Shown here: piece by piece, positions 16,974-25,400 of the stretch
Layout: every line of letters begins with the position of its first letter
How positions within the stretch are numbered: the stretch's first letter is position 1
Source: Pseudomonadota bacterium
GTDB lineage: Bacteria > Myxococcota_A > UBA9042 > GCA-2863065
Assembly (NCBI GenBank): GCA_005776585.1
Contig: SXOX01000174.1
Span: forward strand, 1-39,245
Reading direction: 5' to 3'
Length of the DNA stretch: 39,245 bases
The notes under the pieces: model-generated
The model's database searches: none
What the model saw: the letters and a program-made list of their open reading frames with translations, nothing else
What the model was told of the DNA's origin: nothing
Made by a program: the position numbers and the translations under genes

Positions 16974-16980
16974 ACCTCCC
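16974..16980 (-). promoter_or_regulatory. Ribosome binding site fixing the protease start
   Basis: GGGAGGT on the minus strand lies five nucleotides before ATG at 16968. It is a near-perfect Shine-Dalgarno sequence. It marks this ATG, not the GTG at 16873, as the true start. Confidence 0.8.
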
Positions 16981-16985
16981 GTTCT

Positions 16986-17001
16986 GTGAGAAGGTTCTCA
17001 C
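16986..17001. promoter_or_regulatory. Operator-like dyad upstream of the protease operon
   Basis: GTGAGAA-GG-TTCTCAC is a perfect 7-bp inverted repeat with a 2-nt centre. It sits just upstream of the ribosome binding site of the protease gene, in the divergent region shared with speA. It is long enough to be a dimeric repressor site or an mRNA hairpin near the ribosome binding site; which protein would bind is unknown. Confidence 0.5.
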
Positions 17002-17192
17002 TCAGCGATAGTGCGTGTCAAGCGTTCGTTTTGAGCCCCTCGCGGCCGCGTCACGCCGACCCTCAGTGCTGAACCTGGCAGGCGCACGCGGGCCCTGTCA
17101 ACGTTCCGGTTCATTTCGCTTTCCCAGAGGCGCCCATGCCCGTATAACCGCGCGCCTTGACGTCGGTCGACCCGGCGTCGTGGGAGGTTGTG

Positions 17193-19115
17193 ATGGCAGA
17201 TTGGAAGGTCACGGACGCGCTGGACACGTACGGCATCGAGCGCTGGGGCTCGGGCCACTTCACGGCCACGCCCGAGGGCACCATGGCGTTACGCCGCGGC
17301 GCCCACACCGTCGACCTCATGCAGCTCATCGCGGAGGTTCGCCAGCGCGGCATCGACCTCCCCGTGCTGCTGCGCTTTCTGGACATCATCGACGACCGCG
17401 TGGCGCTCGTAAACGACAGCTTCGCCGAGGCCATCCGCGAGTACGGCTACAAGGGCGGCTACCGCGGCGTCTTCCCGATCAAGGTCAACCAGCAGCGGCA
17501 TGTGGTCGAGCGGGTCATGTCCGCCGGGCTCAAGTACCACCACGGCCTGGAGGTCGGCAGCAAGCCGGAGCTGCTGGCCGCGCTGGCGCTCATCGACGAC
17601 GATCACGCGCTGATGATCTGCAACGGCTACAAGGACGAGGAGTACATCGAGACGGCGCTCCAGGGCCTGCTCATCCACCCGCGCATCATCATCGTCTTGG
17701 AGCAGCCCGAAGAGCTCAAGGCCATCATCGACATCGCCAAGAAGCTCGGCGTGCGCCCCATCCTCGGCGTGCGGTGCAAGCTCTCGTCCAAGGGCTCCGG
17801 CATGTGGGAGTCCTCGGGCGGAGACTCGGCCAAGTTCGGGCTCTCGGCGGCCGAGATTCTCGACGTCATCTTGGAGCTGCGCAAAGAGGAGATGCTCGAC
17901 TGCCTCGTGCTGCTGCACTTTCACATCGGCAGCCAGATCTCGGCCATCTCCAAGCTCAAGCGCGGGCTCAAGGAGGCCACCCGCTTCTATGTCGAGCTCA
18001 AGCAAATGGGGGCCAACCTCCAGTACTTCGACACGGGCGGCGGCCTCGCGGTCGACTACGACGGCAGCAACTCGTCGAACGGCTCCTCCAAGAACTACGC
18101 GGTCCAGGAGTACGCCAACGACGTGGTGTACGCCATCATGGAGGCCTGCGACAAGGCCGAGATCCCGCACCCGACGGTGGTGACGGAGTCCGGGCGCGCG
18201 CTCGCGGCACATCACTCGGTGCTCGTGTTCAATGTGCTCGGCGTGACGACTCTGGCCAACGACGTGACGCGGGAGCAGCTCCAGCAGACCGCGGGCGGCA
18301 AGCTGCCGGACATCGCCGAGGCCATGCTCGAGCTCGTGGAGGGCGTCGATGAGCGCAACTTCATCGAGCGCTTCCACGACGCGACGGAGCTCAAGGGCGA
18401 GACGCTCTCGATGTTCAATCACGGCCTCATTACGCTGCACGAGCGCGCGCTCGCCGAGAAGGCGTTCTGGGCCTTCTGCACGCGGCTGATGAACGTGCTG
18501 CGGCGCCGAGGCGGGCCCATCCCGGAGGAGATGACGACCCTCCAACGCCGCTTGGCCGACATCTACTACTGCAACTTCTCGCTCTTTCAGTCGATCCCGG
18601 ACGCGTGGGCGGTCCACCAGGTCTTCCCCGTCTCGCCGATCCACCGGCTGGCGGAGGAGCCCACGCGCTTCGCCATCCTGGCGGACTTGACGTGCGACTC
18701 CGACGGCAAGATGGACTGCTTTGCGGGCGACGACTCGGAGAAGTCCAAGGTCCTGCGCCTGCACACCATGCCGCAGAACCCCAACGACGACTATCTGCTG
18801 GGTGTGTTCCTCGTTGGCGCGTATCAGGAGATCCTGGGCGATCTGCACAATCTTTTCGGTGACACCAACTCGGTACACGTGAGTGTCGACGCCGAGGGCG
18901 GGTATGTGATCGAGGACGTCGTGCTCGGCGACACCGTGGCCGAGGTGCTGCATTATGTGCAGTACAACCCCGAGGACCTCGTCAATCGGTTTCGCAAGAA
19001 GGCCGAGCGCTCACTGAAGAACGGCTCGCTCAACCTGGCGCGCTCCCGTGAGCTGGTCAAGAACTACGCCGAGGGCCTGCGCGGCTACACGTACCTGGAG
19101 CAGGGCGAAGGGTAG
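17193..19115 (+). CDS. speA: Biosynthetic arginine decarboxylase
   Basis: The 640-residue product is a fold-III PLP-dependent arginine decarboxylase, the usual length for SpeA. It converts arginine to agmatine in polyamine synthesis, in the cytoplasm or periplasm. The PLP-binding lysine is K97 in GVFPIKVNQQ. Downstream, LHFHIGSQIS and YFDTGGGLAVDYDG are characteristic family segments, and CDSDGK with C501 matches the C-terminal catalytic cysteine region. The start is ATG 17193, with GGGAGG at 17182-17187; an upstream TTG at 17157 is less likely. A possible -10 element (TATAAC, 17143-17148) lies upstream but without a good -35. It is divergent from the protease operon and convergent with the next gene. 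No other polyamine gene is in the window. Confidence 0.95.
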   Translation: MADWKVTDALDTYGIERWGSGHFTATPEGTMALRRGAHTVDLMQLIAEVRQRGIDLPVLLRFLDIIDDRVALVNDSFAEAIREYGYKGGYRGVFPIKVNQQRHVVERVMSAGLKYHHGLEVGSKPELLAALALIDDDHALMICNGYKDEEYIETALQGLLIHPRIIIVLEQPEELKAIIDIAKKLGVRPILGVRCKLSSKGSGMWESSGGDSAKFGLSAAEILDVILELRKEEMLDCLVLLHFHIGSQISAISKLKRGLKEATRFYVELKQMGANLQYFDTGGGLAVDYDGSNSSNGSSKNYAVQEYANDVVYAIMEACDKAEIPHPTVVTESGRALAAHHSVLVFNVLGVTTLANDVTREQLQQTAGGKLPDIAEAMLELVEGVDERNFIERFHDATELKGETLSMFNHGLITLHERALAEKAFWAFCTRLMNVLRRRGGPIPEEMTTLQRRLADIYYCNFSLFQSIPDAWAVHQVFPVSPIHRLAEEPTRFAILADLTCDSDGKMDCFAGDDSEKSKVLRLHTMPQNPNDDYLLGVFLVGAYQEILGDLHNLFGDTNSVHVSVDAEGGYVIEDVVLGDTVAEVLHYVQYNPEDLVNRFRKKAERSLKNGSLNLARSRELVKNYAEGLRGYTYLEQGEG

Positions 19116-19127
19116 CCTGGACGAAGT

Positions 19128-19164
19128 CGCCCTTGGCCCCGCGGCCGTGCCACACCGAAGGGCG
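19128..19164. terminator. Possible bidirectional stem-loop between convergent genes
   Basis: CGCCCTT (19128-19134) pairs with AAGGGCG (19158-19164), with an inner GGCC/GGCC pair. It lies in the 54-bp gap between speA and the convergent cysteine-repeat gene. There is no T-run on either side, so intrinsic termination is unproven. Confidence 0.35.
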
Positions 19165-19169
19165 TGGCC

Positions 19170-21368
19170 CTACTCCGTGCAGGGGCACTCGCCCGTGATC
19201 ACGCCGCCGCAGAGATAGTCCTCCCGCGACAGGCAGTGCGTCAGCTCTTTCATCATCAGCGGCGTCGAGAAGAGCACCTCGACGACGAACGGGTTGGCCA
19301 GCGGCGCCGAAGAGTAGCCCGTCTCGAAGGACAACGGGAACGGGAGGGGCACCTCGGCCACGGTGTCATTCGTCTCGTCACAGCAGCCGTGAGTGCGGCC
19401 CTCGGCGTCGGTCTTCACGAGCCGAAACCAGTGCGCGGGGTTCGACACCGGGAAGTGGTGGGACTCCGTGAACAGCACGCCGCCGCCGTCTGCGGTCACG
19501 TCGCCGTCCAGGTAGTTGACGTAGCCGTCGGGGCCATACGAGCGGGTCCACAGCACATCCCCGCCGTAGCCGAGCCCCATCTGAAACTCGTCAATATGGG
19601 AGCCGAACACGCGGTAGCCGCCCTGCCCTTCGACGGCGGCCGACGCGATCGACTGCGAGCCGAGCGGATACGCGTTGGCCCAATCCAGTGAACCGACCGC
19701 GTCGACCTTGAAGACCACCGCATGCTCGGCGGTGAGCGGCGCACTGCCCGAGTTGGTCGCGATGAGGGCGCCGCCATCGCTGGTGGGGCTCACGGTCTGC
19801 CGGCCGATGATCGCGTAGCTGCTGCCCTCGGGGCCGGTGCCACCGAACGTCTTCGTCCACAGGACGTTGCCAATCGCGTCGATCCGAACGAGCCACAGGT
19901 CCTGCCCGCCAGCGCCAAAGCTGGAGGTGTTGCCGAGGATCAAGAAGCCGCTGCCTTGCTCGATGAGCGAGTTTCCCTCGTCTGCCGCGACGCCGCCGAT
20001 CGTGCGACCCCAGAGATAGGTGCCGGCGGCATCGACCCGCGCCACAAACAGCTGACCACCGAGCTCGCCCGTGGCGACGACGTCGCCGTTGCTGGCCACG
20101 ACGAGTCCATAGACCGCTCCGGCCAGCTTCTGCGACCAGACGACGTTGCCCGCGCTGTCAATCCGGGTGAGCCGACCATCGATTCCGGCGAGGACGAAGC
20201 CCAAGCCAATCTCGACGACATCGGCCCAGGTGCTCCCGACCTTCATGAACCACTGGAGGCTGCCAAAGGCGTCGGTGCGCGCCACGGTCCCGGCGTTCAG
20301 ACCGCCAACCATCAGAAAGCCGAGATCGGAGGTCTGCAGACCGGCCACGGCGTGGTGGTAGCCGGTGTTGGAGCCGTTTGGAACGTAGATCTGATCGAAG
20401 GTCGTCTTGACCCCGGTGTCCGCGACGACGCAGCACGTCAACGAGATCGCCGAGTCGGGCGCGTAGCACACGCAGCCGTCGCAGTAGGCGCCCTTGATGC
20501 AGCTGCCGACGCCGCAGCCTGGCGTGACCTCGCCGCAGTGGGTCTGGTGGCAGCTGCAGAAGAGCTGGCTCACTGGAGACTCGGGCGGGTAGCAGAGACA
20601 GCTGTCGCAGTATCCGCCGCCCTTCTGGCACGTGCCCACGCCGCAGTTGGGCTGGAGCGCACCGCCGCACATGACCAGCGAGATGGGCTCGGTCGCGAGA
20701 TGACAGACTGGCGCGTCGCAGTGCGTCCCCTCGCAGTAGGCGCCGCCAACACAGGTGCCGACGCCGCAGCAGGGGTCGACGAACCCGCCGCACATCGCCA
20801 GTGACATGAGCGAATCCGGCGTATAGCATCGCGGGTTGGGGCAGTCGGGACCGTCACAGTACGAGCCGCCGATGCACGTACCGATGCCGCAGTCCGGGCA
20901 CTGGCCGAGTCCGAGCTTTTTCGCCGTACAGCCTCCGGGCTTGTGCAGCTTCTCAAGCGCCTTCGCTGCCTGCTTCTCAGCCTTCTCGGCCGCCTTGGCG
21001 AGCGCCTTTTCGCTCTCGCACTGGTCTGGACAGCCGTCCCCGTCGCCGTCGACGCCCACCTGGCTCTTGCCGCACTCCAGCGGGGCGCAGCAGACGCAGG
21101 CGTCATCGCAGCCATCGCCGTCGGTGTCGGCCGAGTGGGTGCCCTGAGGGCACGCCTGGCACGAGTCGATGAGGCAGTCGCCGTTGGCGTCCAGCGGCAT
21201 CTGCGTGGCCGAGCAGGAGTGATGACCCGTCTGGCATTGCCGCGCGTAGTTGCACTTGCCGTTCAGCTTGGCTTTGAGCGGTTGGCACTCCGCGGCCCGG
21301 GCCGCGTCCGGGTTGCTCATGCTCCACGCGGCGATGGCGCACATCACCCAAGACATCACCTTCGTCAT
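19170..21368 (-). CDS. Secreted protein with novel cysteine repeats and beta-propeller-like domain
   Basis: This 732-residue protein starts at ATG 21368 behind AGGAGG. It has a signal peptide ending near ARAAEC (residues 23-28), without a proper lipobox. Residues 28-120 contain paired cysteines and DxDGDGC-type calcium-loop motifs (DTDGDGC, DGDGDGC). A short Ala/Lys/Glu helix, possibly coiled-coil, spans 119-142. Four units of a cysteine repeat start at residues 160, 201, 242 and 285 (pattern C-G-x-G-x-C-x-x-G/K-x-Y-C). From about 330 a beta-propeller-like domain shows recurring W-x-x-x-x-G-G strands (LWTKTFGG, LWGRTIGG). It is probably a surface-binding protein; the ligand is unknown. It converges with speA. 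Confidence 0.65.
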   Translation of the reverse strand: MTKVMSWVMCAIAAWSMSNPDAARAAECQPLKAKLNGKCNYARQCQTGHHSCSATQMPLDANGDCLIDSCQACPQGTHSADTDGDGCDDACVCCAPLECGKSQVGVDGDGDGCPDQCESEKALAKAAEKAEKQAAKALEKLHKPGGCTAKKLGLGQCPDCGIGTCIGGSYCDGPDCPNPRCYTPDSLMSLAMCGGFVDPCCGVGTCVGGAYCEGTHCDAPVCHLATEPISLVMCGGALQPNCGVGTCQKGGGYCDSCLCYPPESPVSQLFCSCHQTHCGEVTPGCGVGSCIKGAYCDGCVCYAPDSAISLTCCVVADTGVKTTFDQIYVPNGSNTGYHHAVAGLQTSDLGFLMVGGLNAGTVARTDAFGSLQWFMKVGSTWADVVEIGLGFVLAGIDGRLTRIDSAGNVVWSQKLAGAVYGLVVASNGDVVATGELGGQLFVARVDAAGTYLWGRTIGGVAADEGNSLIEQGSGFLILGNTSSFGAGGQDLWLVRIDAIGNVLWTKTFGGTGPEGSSYAIIGRQTVSPTSDGGALIATNSGSAPLTAEHAVVFKVDAVGSLDWANAYPLGSQSIASAAVEGQGGYRVFGSHIDEFQMGLGYGGDVLWTRSYGPDGYVNYLDGDVTADGGGVLFTESHHFPVSNPAHWFRLVKTDAEGRTHGCCDETNDTVAEVPLPFPLSFETGYSSAPLANPFVVEVLFSTPLMMKELTHCLSREDYLCGGVITGECPCTE
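20430..20891 (-). repeat. Four cysteine-rich protein repeats, period about 41-43 residues
   Basis: Units beginning CGIGTC, CGVGTC, CGVGTC and CGVGSC share G-x-Y-C-D/E and a following P-x-S-x-x-S-L-x-x-C-G segment. Spacing between unit starts is 41, 41 and 43 residues. I do not recognise the unit as a described domain. Unit divergence suggests old duplications. Confidence 0.7.
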
Positions 21369-21697
21369 CTGGCCTCCTGCCTGCCCGCCCTCAATCGAAC
21401 GGTTTCTGCTGAACCGGTCAAGGAGATTCGTCGGCGGCACCAGCCGTCGCCGGTTGGCGCCGATTCCACCAGCTCAAGCTTCCGCGTGCGGGCTCGACGA
21501 CCTCGGTCGCCTCCGGCTCGTCGTACGGGCACGCCGCAGCCAGGCCCAGCAGCGGATGACCCACGGGCGATAATGCACGCAGCTGAGCCGGAGCGGCGGA
21601 GACGCCAACCGCGGCGGGAGGCGGCGCGAGCTTGCGATGCTGTACGCGATGCGCCACTTGGAGAGGGGTTCCCGCCGCGGGGGCCGTCGCGACGGCC
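21369..21697. other. Intergenic region containing an alpha-2-macroglobulin relic
   Basis: This 329-bp gap separates VapC-1 from the cysteine-repeat gene on the same strand. The only recognisable content is the relic at 21478-21564 and the ribosome binding site of the downstream gene. No terminator or intact promoter was identified. Confidence 0.5.
21478..21564 (-). pseudogene. Relic of an alpha-2-macroglobulin C-terminus
   Basis: The minus strand encodes CPYDEPEATEVVEPAR, nearly the same as YPYYEPEATEYVEPAR at the end of the large alpha-2-macroglobulin gene. At DNA level, 21488-21535 matches 22490-22537 at about 39 of 48 positions by hand count, in the same orientation, starting with a 12-base exact match. 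The rest of the surrounding frame shows no resemblance, and there is no start. It is best read as the leftover tail of a second, decayed copy, separated from the intact one by the VapBC-1 genes. Confidence 0.65.
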
Positions 21698-22135
21698 TCA
21701 GGACACGGTCGGGACAATGAAGCCTTCACGGAGAGCCGCATCGCGCAACCGCAGGTCCATGGTCACAAACGAAACCCCCGTCGGGTCGTCCTCTGCCATG
21801 ACCAACGCTGCGGCCAGCTGCATTGCGTCCGCGGCACGCAGGACGTGGACGGCCAGGAGCCGCCGTGCTTTGGCCTTGATCGGCGCGACGGCGGACACCT
21901 CGGTCCACGTGGCGGCCAAGGCGTCGAGGCGCGCCAGCGCGACTTGAGTCTCAGAGGCGTCCAGTCCGCCCTCACGGCGTTTGCGTTGCAGGCTGGAGGT
22001 CACCTCCAGAATGGAGAGAGTCCAGACGACAACGCTGGTCGTACTCGGTCCCGAGGACAGGAGCGCGCGGCAGGACGGACTGGCGGCCTCCTCGACGATG
22101 AGCGGCACGAGCGCAGACGAGTCCCAGAAGGTCAT
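21698..22135 (-). CDS. vapC: VapC-type PIN-domain toxin (module 1)
   Basis: The 145-residue product is a PIN-domain ribonuclease of the VapC type, which cleaves RNA when freed from its antitoxin. PIN landmarks are the N-terminal acidic motif FWDSSALVPL (Asp near residue 5), a mid-protein Glu in SILEVTSSL, LRAADAMQLAAAL with the third acidic residue, and VTMDLRLRDAA with the fourth. Length is normal for the family. The ATG overlaps the antitoxin stop (ATGA at 22135-22132), the standard arrangement for coupled toxin expression. It is a clear relative of the toxin at 29463. The gene appears intact and full length. Confidence 0.9.
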   Translation of the reverse strand: MTFWDSSALVPLIVEEAASPSCRALLSSGPSTTSVVVWTLSILEVTSSLQRKRREGGLDASETQVALARLDALAATWTEVSAVAPIKAKARRLLAVHVLRAADAMQLAAALVMAEDDPTGVSFVTMDLRLRDAALREGFIVPTVS

Positions 22136-22425
22136 GGCCTCTCGTCACGCTCGGTCAACAAGGTGGCCGACGCTGGCTCACCCCGGGGGCGTGGGCCAGG
22201 CTCGAGGAGCAATTCAGGGAAGGCGCCGCGTCCGCGGACGATGAGCCCTCGGCGCTCCAAGCTCGCGAGCCGATCTTCGTCACCGCCCGCGCCAGCCGTC
22301 GCGATCGGGACCAAATCGGCGGCCGGCGTGCCGCGAACCAGGATGCGGACCCGCTCACCCGAGCGCGCGCGCTCGACGAGCTCGGAGAGGCGATTCTTGG
22401 CATCGGTCAGGTTGGTCGTTTGCAT
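22132..22425 (-). CDS. vapB: Phd/YefM-type antitoxin (module 1)
   Basis: The 97-residue protein has the Phd/YefM N-terminal DNA-binding and dimerisation pattern (TDAKNRLSELVERARSGE, then RVRILVRGTPAADLVPI). Its C-terminal part should wrap the toxin. That part (ERRGLIVRGRGAFPE and following) aligns with the antitoxin at 29170, so the two modules are paralogous. Such antitoxins bind their own promoter with or without the toxin. A dyad overlapping the predicted -10 lies one nucleotide before the ATG at 22425. The predicted transcript would have almost no leader. The alpha-2-macroglobulin gene ends 45 bp upstream. Confidence 0.88.
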   Translation of the reverse strand: MQTTNLTDAKNRLSELVERARSGERVRILVRGTPAADLVPIATAGAGGDEDRLASLERRGLIVRGRGAFPELLLEPGPRPRGEPASATLLTERDERP

Positions 22426-22426
22426 C

Positions 22427-22459
22427 CAGCTAGAATAGCTGTCTGCTTGGGAGCCGCAA
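22427..22459 (-). promoter_or_regulatory. Promoter-operator of VapBC-1, predicted leaderless
   Basis: On the minus strand: -35 TTGCGG (22459-22454), 16-nt spacer, -10 TATTCT (22437-22432), then six nucleotides to ATG at 22425. A perfect 6-bp dyad with a 3-nt centre, CAGCTA-TTC-TAGCTG (22441-22427), covers the -10. The layout is superimposable on the VapBC-2 promoter at 29136-29169. It predicts a leaderless mRNA and autorepression by the antitoxin complex. Confidence 0.65.
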
Positions 22460-22470
22460 GCGCGGCGACG

Positions 22471-25400
22471 CTACTTCACCGTCAAGCGCGCGGGCTCGAC
22501 GTACTCTGTGGCCTCGGGCTCGTAGTACGGATAGGCCGAGACGAGGCCCGGAGAGACCGTGCCTTCGCGGCGCGCTGTCAGACGTAGCGGGAGCCGCGTG
22601 ACAGCGCCCGCCTCGAAGCGCTTGAAGTAGAACACGAGCCGCTGACCTAGGCGCTCGACCTTCTCCGGCTGAGTCTGTGCCTCGGCGCGCGCCCAGTCGA
22701 CGTCGAAGCCGGCGGGGATACCCACCACCACCGTGGGCATGGGCACGGCCTTCTCGAGCGTGGTCACGGTCACGGCGTACTCGACATCGCTGTCGAGGCG
22801 CATGGGCTCGGTCGGCAGCCCCGCGACCGCGAGCACGAGGCGCGGCGCCTTCGGCTTGGGGAGGCTCGCAGCGTCCACGTTGCGGGTCGCGCCCAGCTGG
22901 ACGCTCAAGGCGCCCTCCCCTTCGAGGGTCATGCCGAGCGCGTAGTGCGTCGCCGCGGGCGGCAGCGCGATGGTGCGCACGAGGTCCCCGTCGCCGGCGG
23001 CAAGCGACAGCCGAGCGAAGGGTGAGCCATCGAGGGTGACGACGACGTTGCCTTCGGCCTTCCCGGTGCGCTGGCCTTCCGCGGTCAAGAGCGCCTCGAG
23101 GGCGAGCACCGTCGACTGCGTCGTTGTCCATCCCCCACCCGCCTGTCGCCGCGCAATGAGCTCGGCGACGCCCTTCTGGCCGTCGCCGGAGGAGTCCGGC
23201 GCTGCGAGGAGTGCCAAGGTGGCGAGCGCGGTCGTCTCGACCAGAGCAGAATCGCCGTAGGCGTGGCTATGAGTGGCGACCTTGGGCTGCCACCGCAGGC
23301 GCTCCTCGGTCGCGGTCGCCTGGCTGAGGAGACCACGGCGTGCCTGGGGTGCGCCGCTGCTGTCCCCGGTCGAGAGCGCGAGCGCGACGAGCGCCTGCAC
23401 GTACGGGTCCTTGGCCTCCTGCGCGTGCTTTTGGACATACGCAATCGAGGGGGCCGCCTCGCTCGCCTTGCCGGCACGGGCAAGCGCCCAGCCGATGTAG
23501 GCCGTGACGGGCAGCGCGTTGTTTTGGATACCGGACCACGACTCCGCGTGCAGATACTCCTTGTCGGGCTCGAACGCGCCATCGGCCCGGCGCTGGGTGA
23601 GGAGCCAGGCGAGCGTGCGGGCGCGCACGGCCGAGTCGATGGGGATCGAGCGCGCCATGGCCTCGAACTCCATGACACCAAACGCCGTGAGCACCTTGTT
23701 GGCCGGCGCTTTGCCGAACCACGAGAAGCCGCCGCCCTTGACCTCGAAGCTCTTCAGGCGCTCCCACCCGGCGCGCAGCAGGCCCTCGGCCTTGCCGCGC
23801 ACCTCCGGAGCGTCCTTGTTGGTGCGCTTGAGGTAGTCGAGGACGAGCGCGTTGGGGTAGGTCGTCGACGAGGTCTGCTCAAAGCAGCCCGACGGCGAGC
23901 GCAGAAGCTGCTCCAGACCCTCCACCGCGGCTCCGGCGGCGCTCGCGTAGAGGCGCACGCTGGCCTGTCGTGTCCCGGGCACCGCGTCGGCGGAGACGCG
24001 CAGGTCGAGCGTGGAGGGGGTCCCGGCCACGAGCCGCGTCGTGGCTGCGACACCAACGGGCACGCCGGTCGGCACCACGGTCAGCGAACGGACGACGCCA
24101 TCGGCCTGACCTTGGCCCTTGGCCGTCACCGTCGCCTTGAGCTGCCCGAGGCGAGCAGCCACGAGCCGGAGCGGCAGCGCGAGCGAGCCACCCGCGGGCA
24201 CGGTCACGTCGCGGTCGAGGCTGCCCTTCCCTGCGCCATCGACCGTGGCGACGACGTGCACCTCCGCCGCGGCCTTGGTGCGATTGGTGACCCCAATGGG
24301 GATGACGAGCTCGTCGCCGAGGCGGAGCTCGGCGGGGAGGCTCACGTCGACCGAGAAGGGCTGTGTGACCTCGATGGCCATCTCGGCGGCGCCGAGGCCG
24401 CCGGCCTCGCTGACCGCGCGCGCCTGGACGAGCCAGCGCGTGAGGCTGTCTGCGACCGGAAAGCGCAGCGTCGCGCGACCCTGCGGGTCGGTGATGACGG
24501 TCGTGACGAGCAGGGTCTCGGGGAAGTGCGTGCGCAGGGGCACGGGAGCCATCGCGAACCCGAGGATCCGCCCGTGATGGGCCCCACCGCCGCCGCTGCC
24601 GACGCCGCCGAAGCCGAAGGCGGCCATCGCAGAGGACCGGTGCACGCAGCGCGCCAGGCCCGGGAGGCTGCCCGACCGGGTTGTAGCGTGGACGTCGTCT
24701 TTTGAGCGCTCCCGACCGTCGACGCCGCGCGACCACACGGACACGGTGACCACGCCGCACTTCGGGTCCGGCGAGACGCCGAGCTCCAGCGATCGCCCCC
24801 ACGGGTCACGCGTGTCGAGGGCCGTGAGGCGATGGGAGGCGACGAGGCTGGTCAACGTCGGTGCCTTCGCGCGCGCTCCGGCCTTCTCGTAGTAGGCGAA
24901 GACCGCCTTCGCGATGCGCGCGGCGCGCGCGTCGACCGCTCCGCGAAAGGCGCTCGCGGCGGCAGACGCGCGGGGCAAGGCCGACTCTTGCTTGGGTCCG
25001 AGCGCGTAGGTCGACTCCGCGGCGGCTGCGAGCACCGAGAGGCGTACTGTATCCCGAGCCATCAGCAGACCGTGCTCGGCCCACGGCGGCAGGACCAGGT
25101 CGGTGGGGCGCTTCCGGAAGTCCGAACCGAGCCGCAGGAGCGCCAACTCGATGCCCGGCTGCTCGAGCCCCAGCGCGCGCAGGCCCTCGTCGACGATGGC
25201 GACGCTGACCGCGCCCGCAGTGGGACGGTCGTCGTGGTCGGTCAGGAGCACGTCGAGCGTGACCGTCTCGCGCGGTCGATAGCTCTCGCGGTCGGCGCGC
25301 AGCCCGATCTTGAGGTCTCGCCCGTCGATGACGTGGGCCAGACGCGTCGCGGTGTGGAGCGTGCCTTTGGCATCGGCACCGAACGCGAAGACCCGCACGG

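Noticed and set aside
17289..18953. Long open frame antisense to speA
   Set aside because: It mirrors the codon bias of speA, has no ribosome binding site, and its translation is Arg/His/Val/Asp-rich with no family resemblance.
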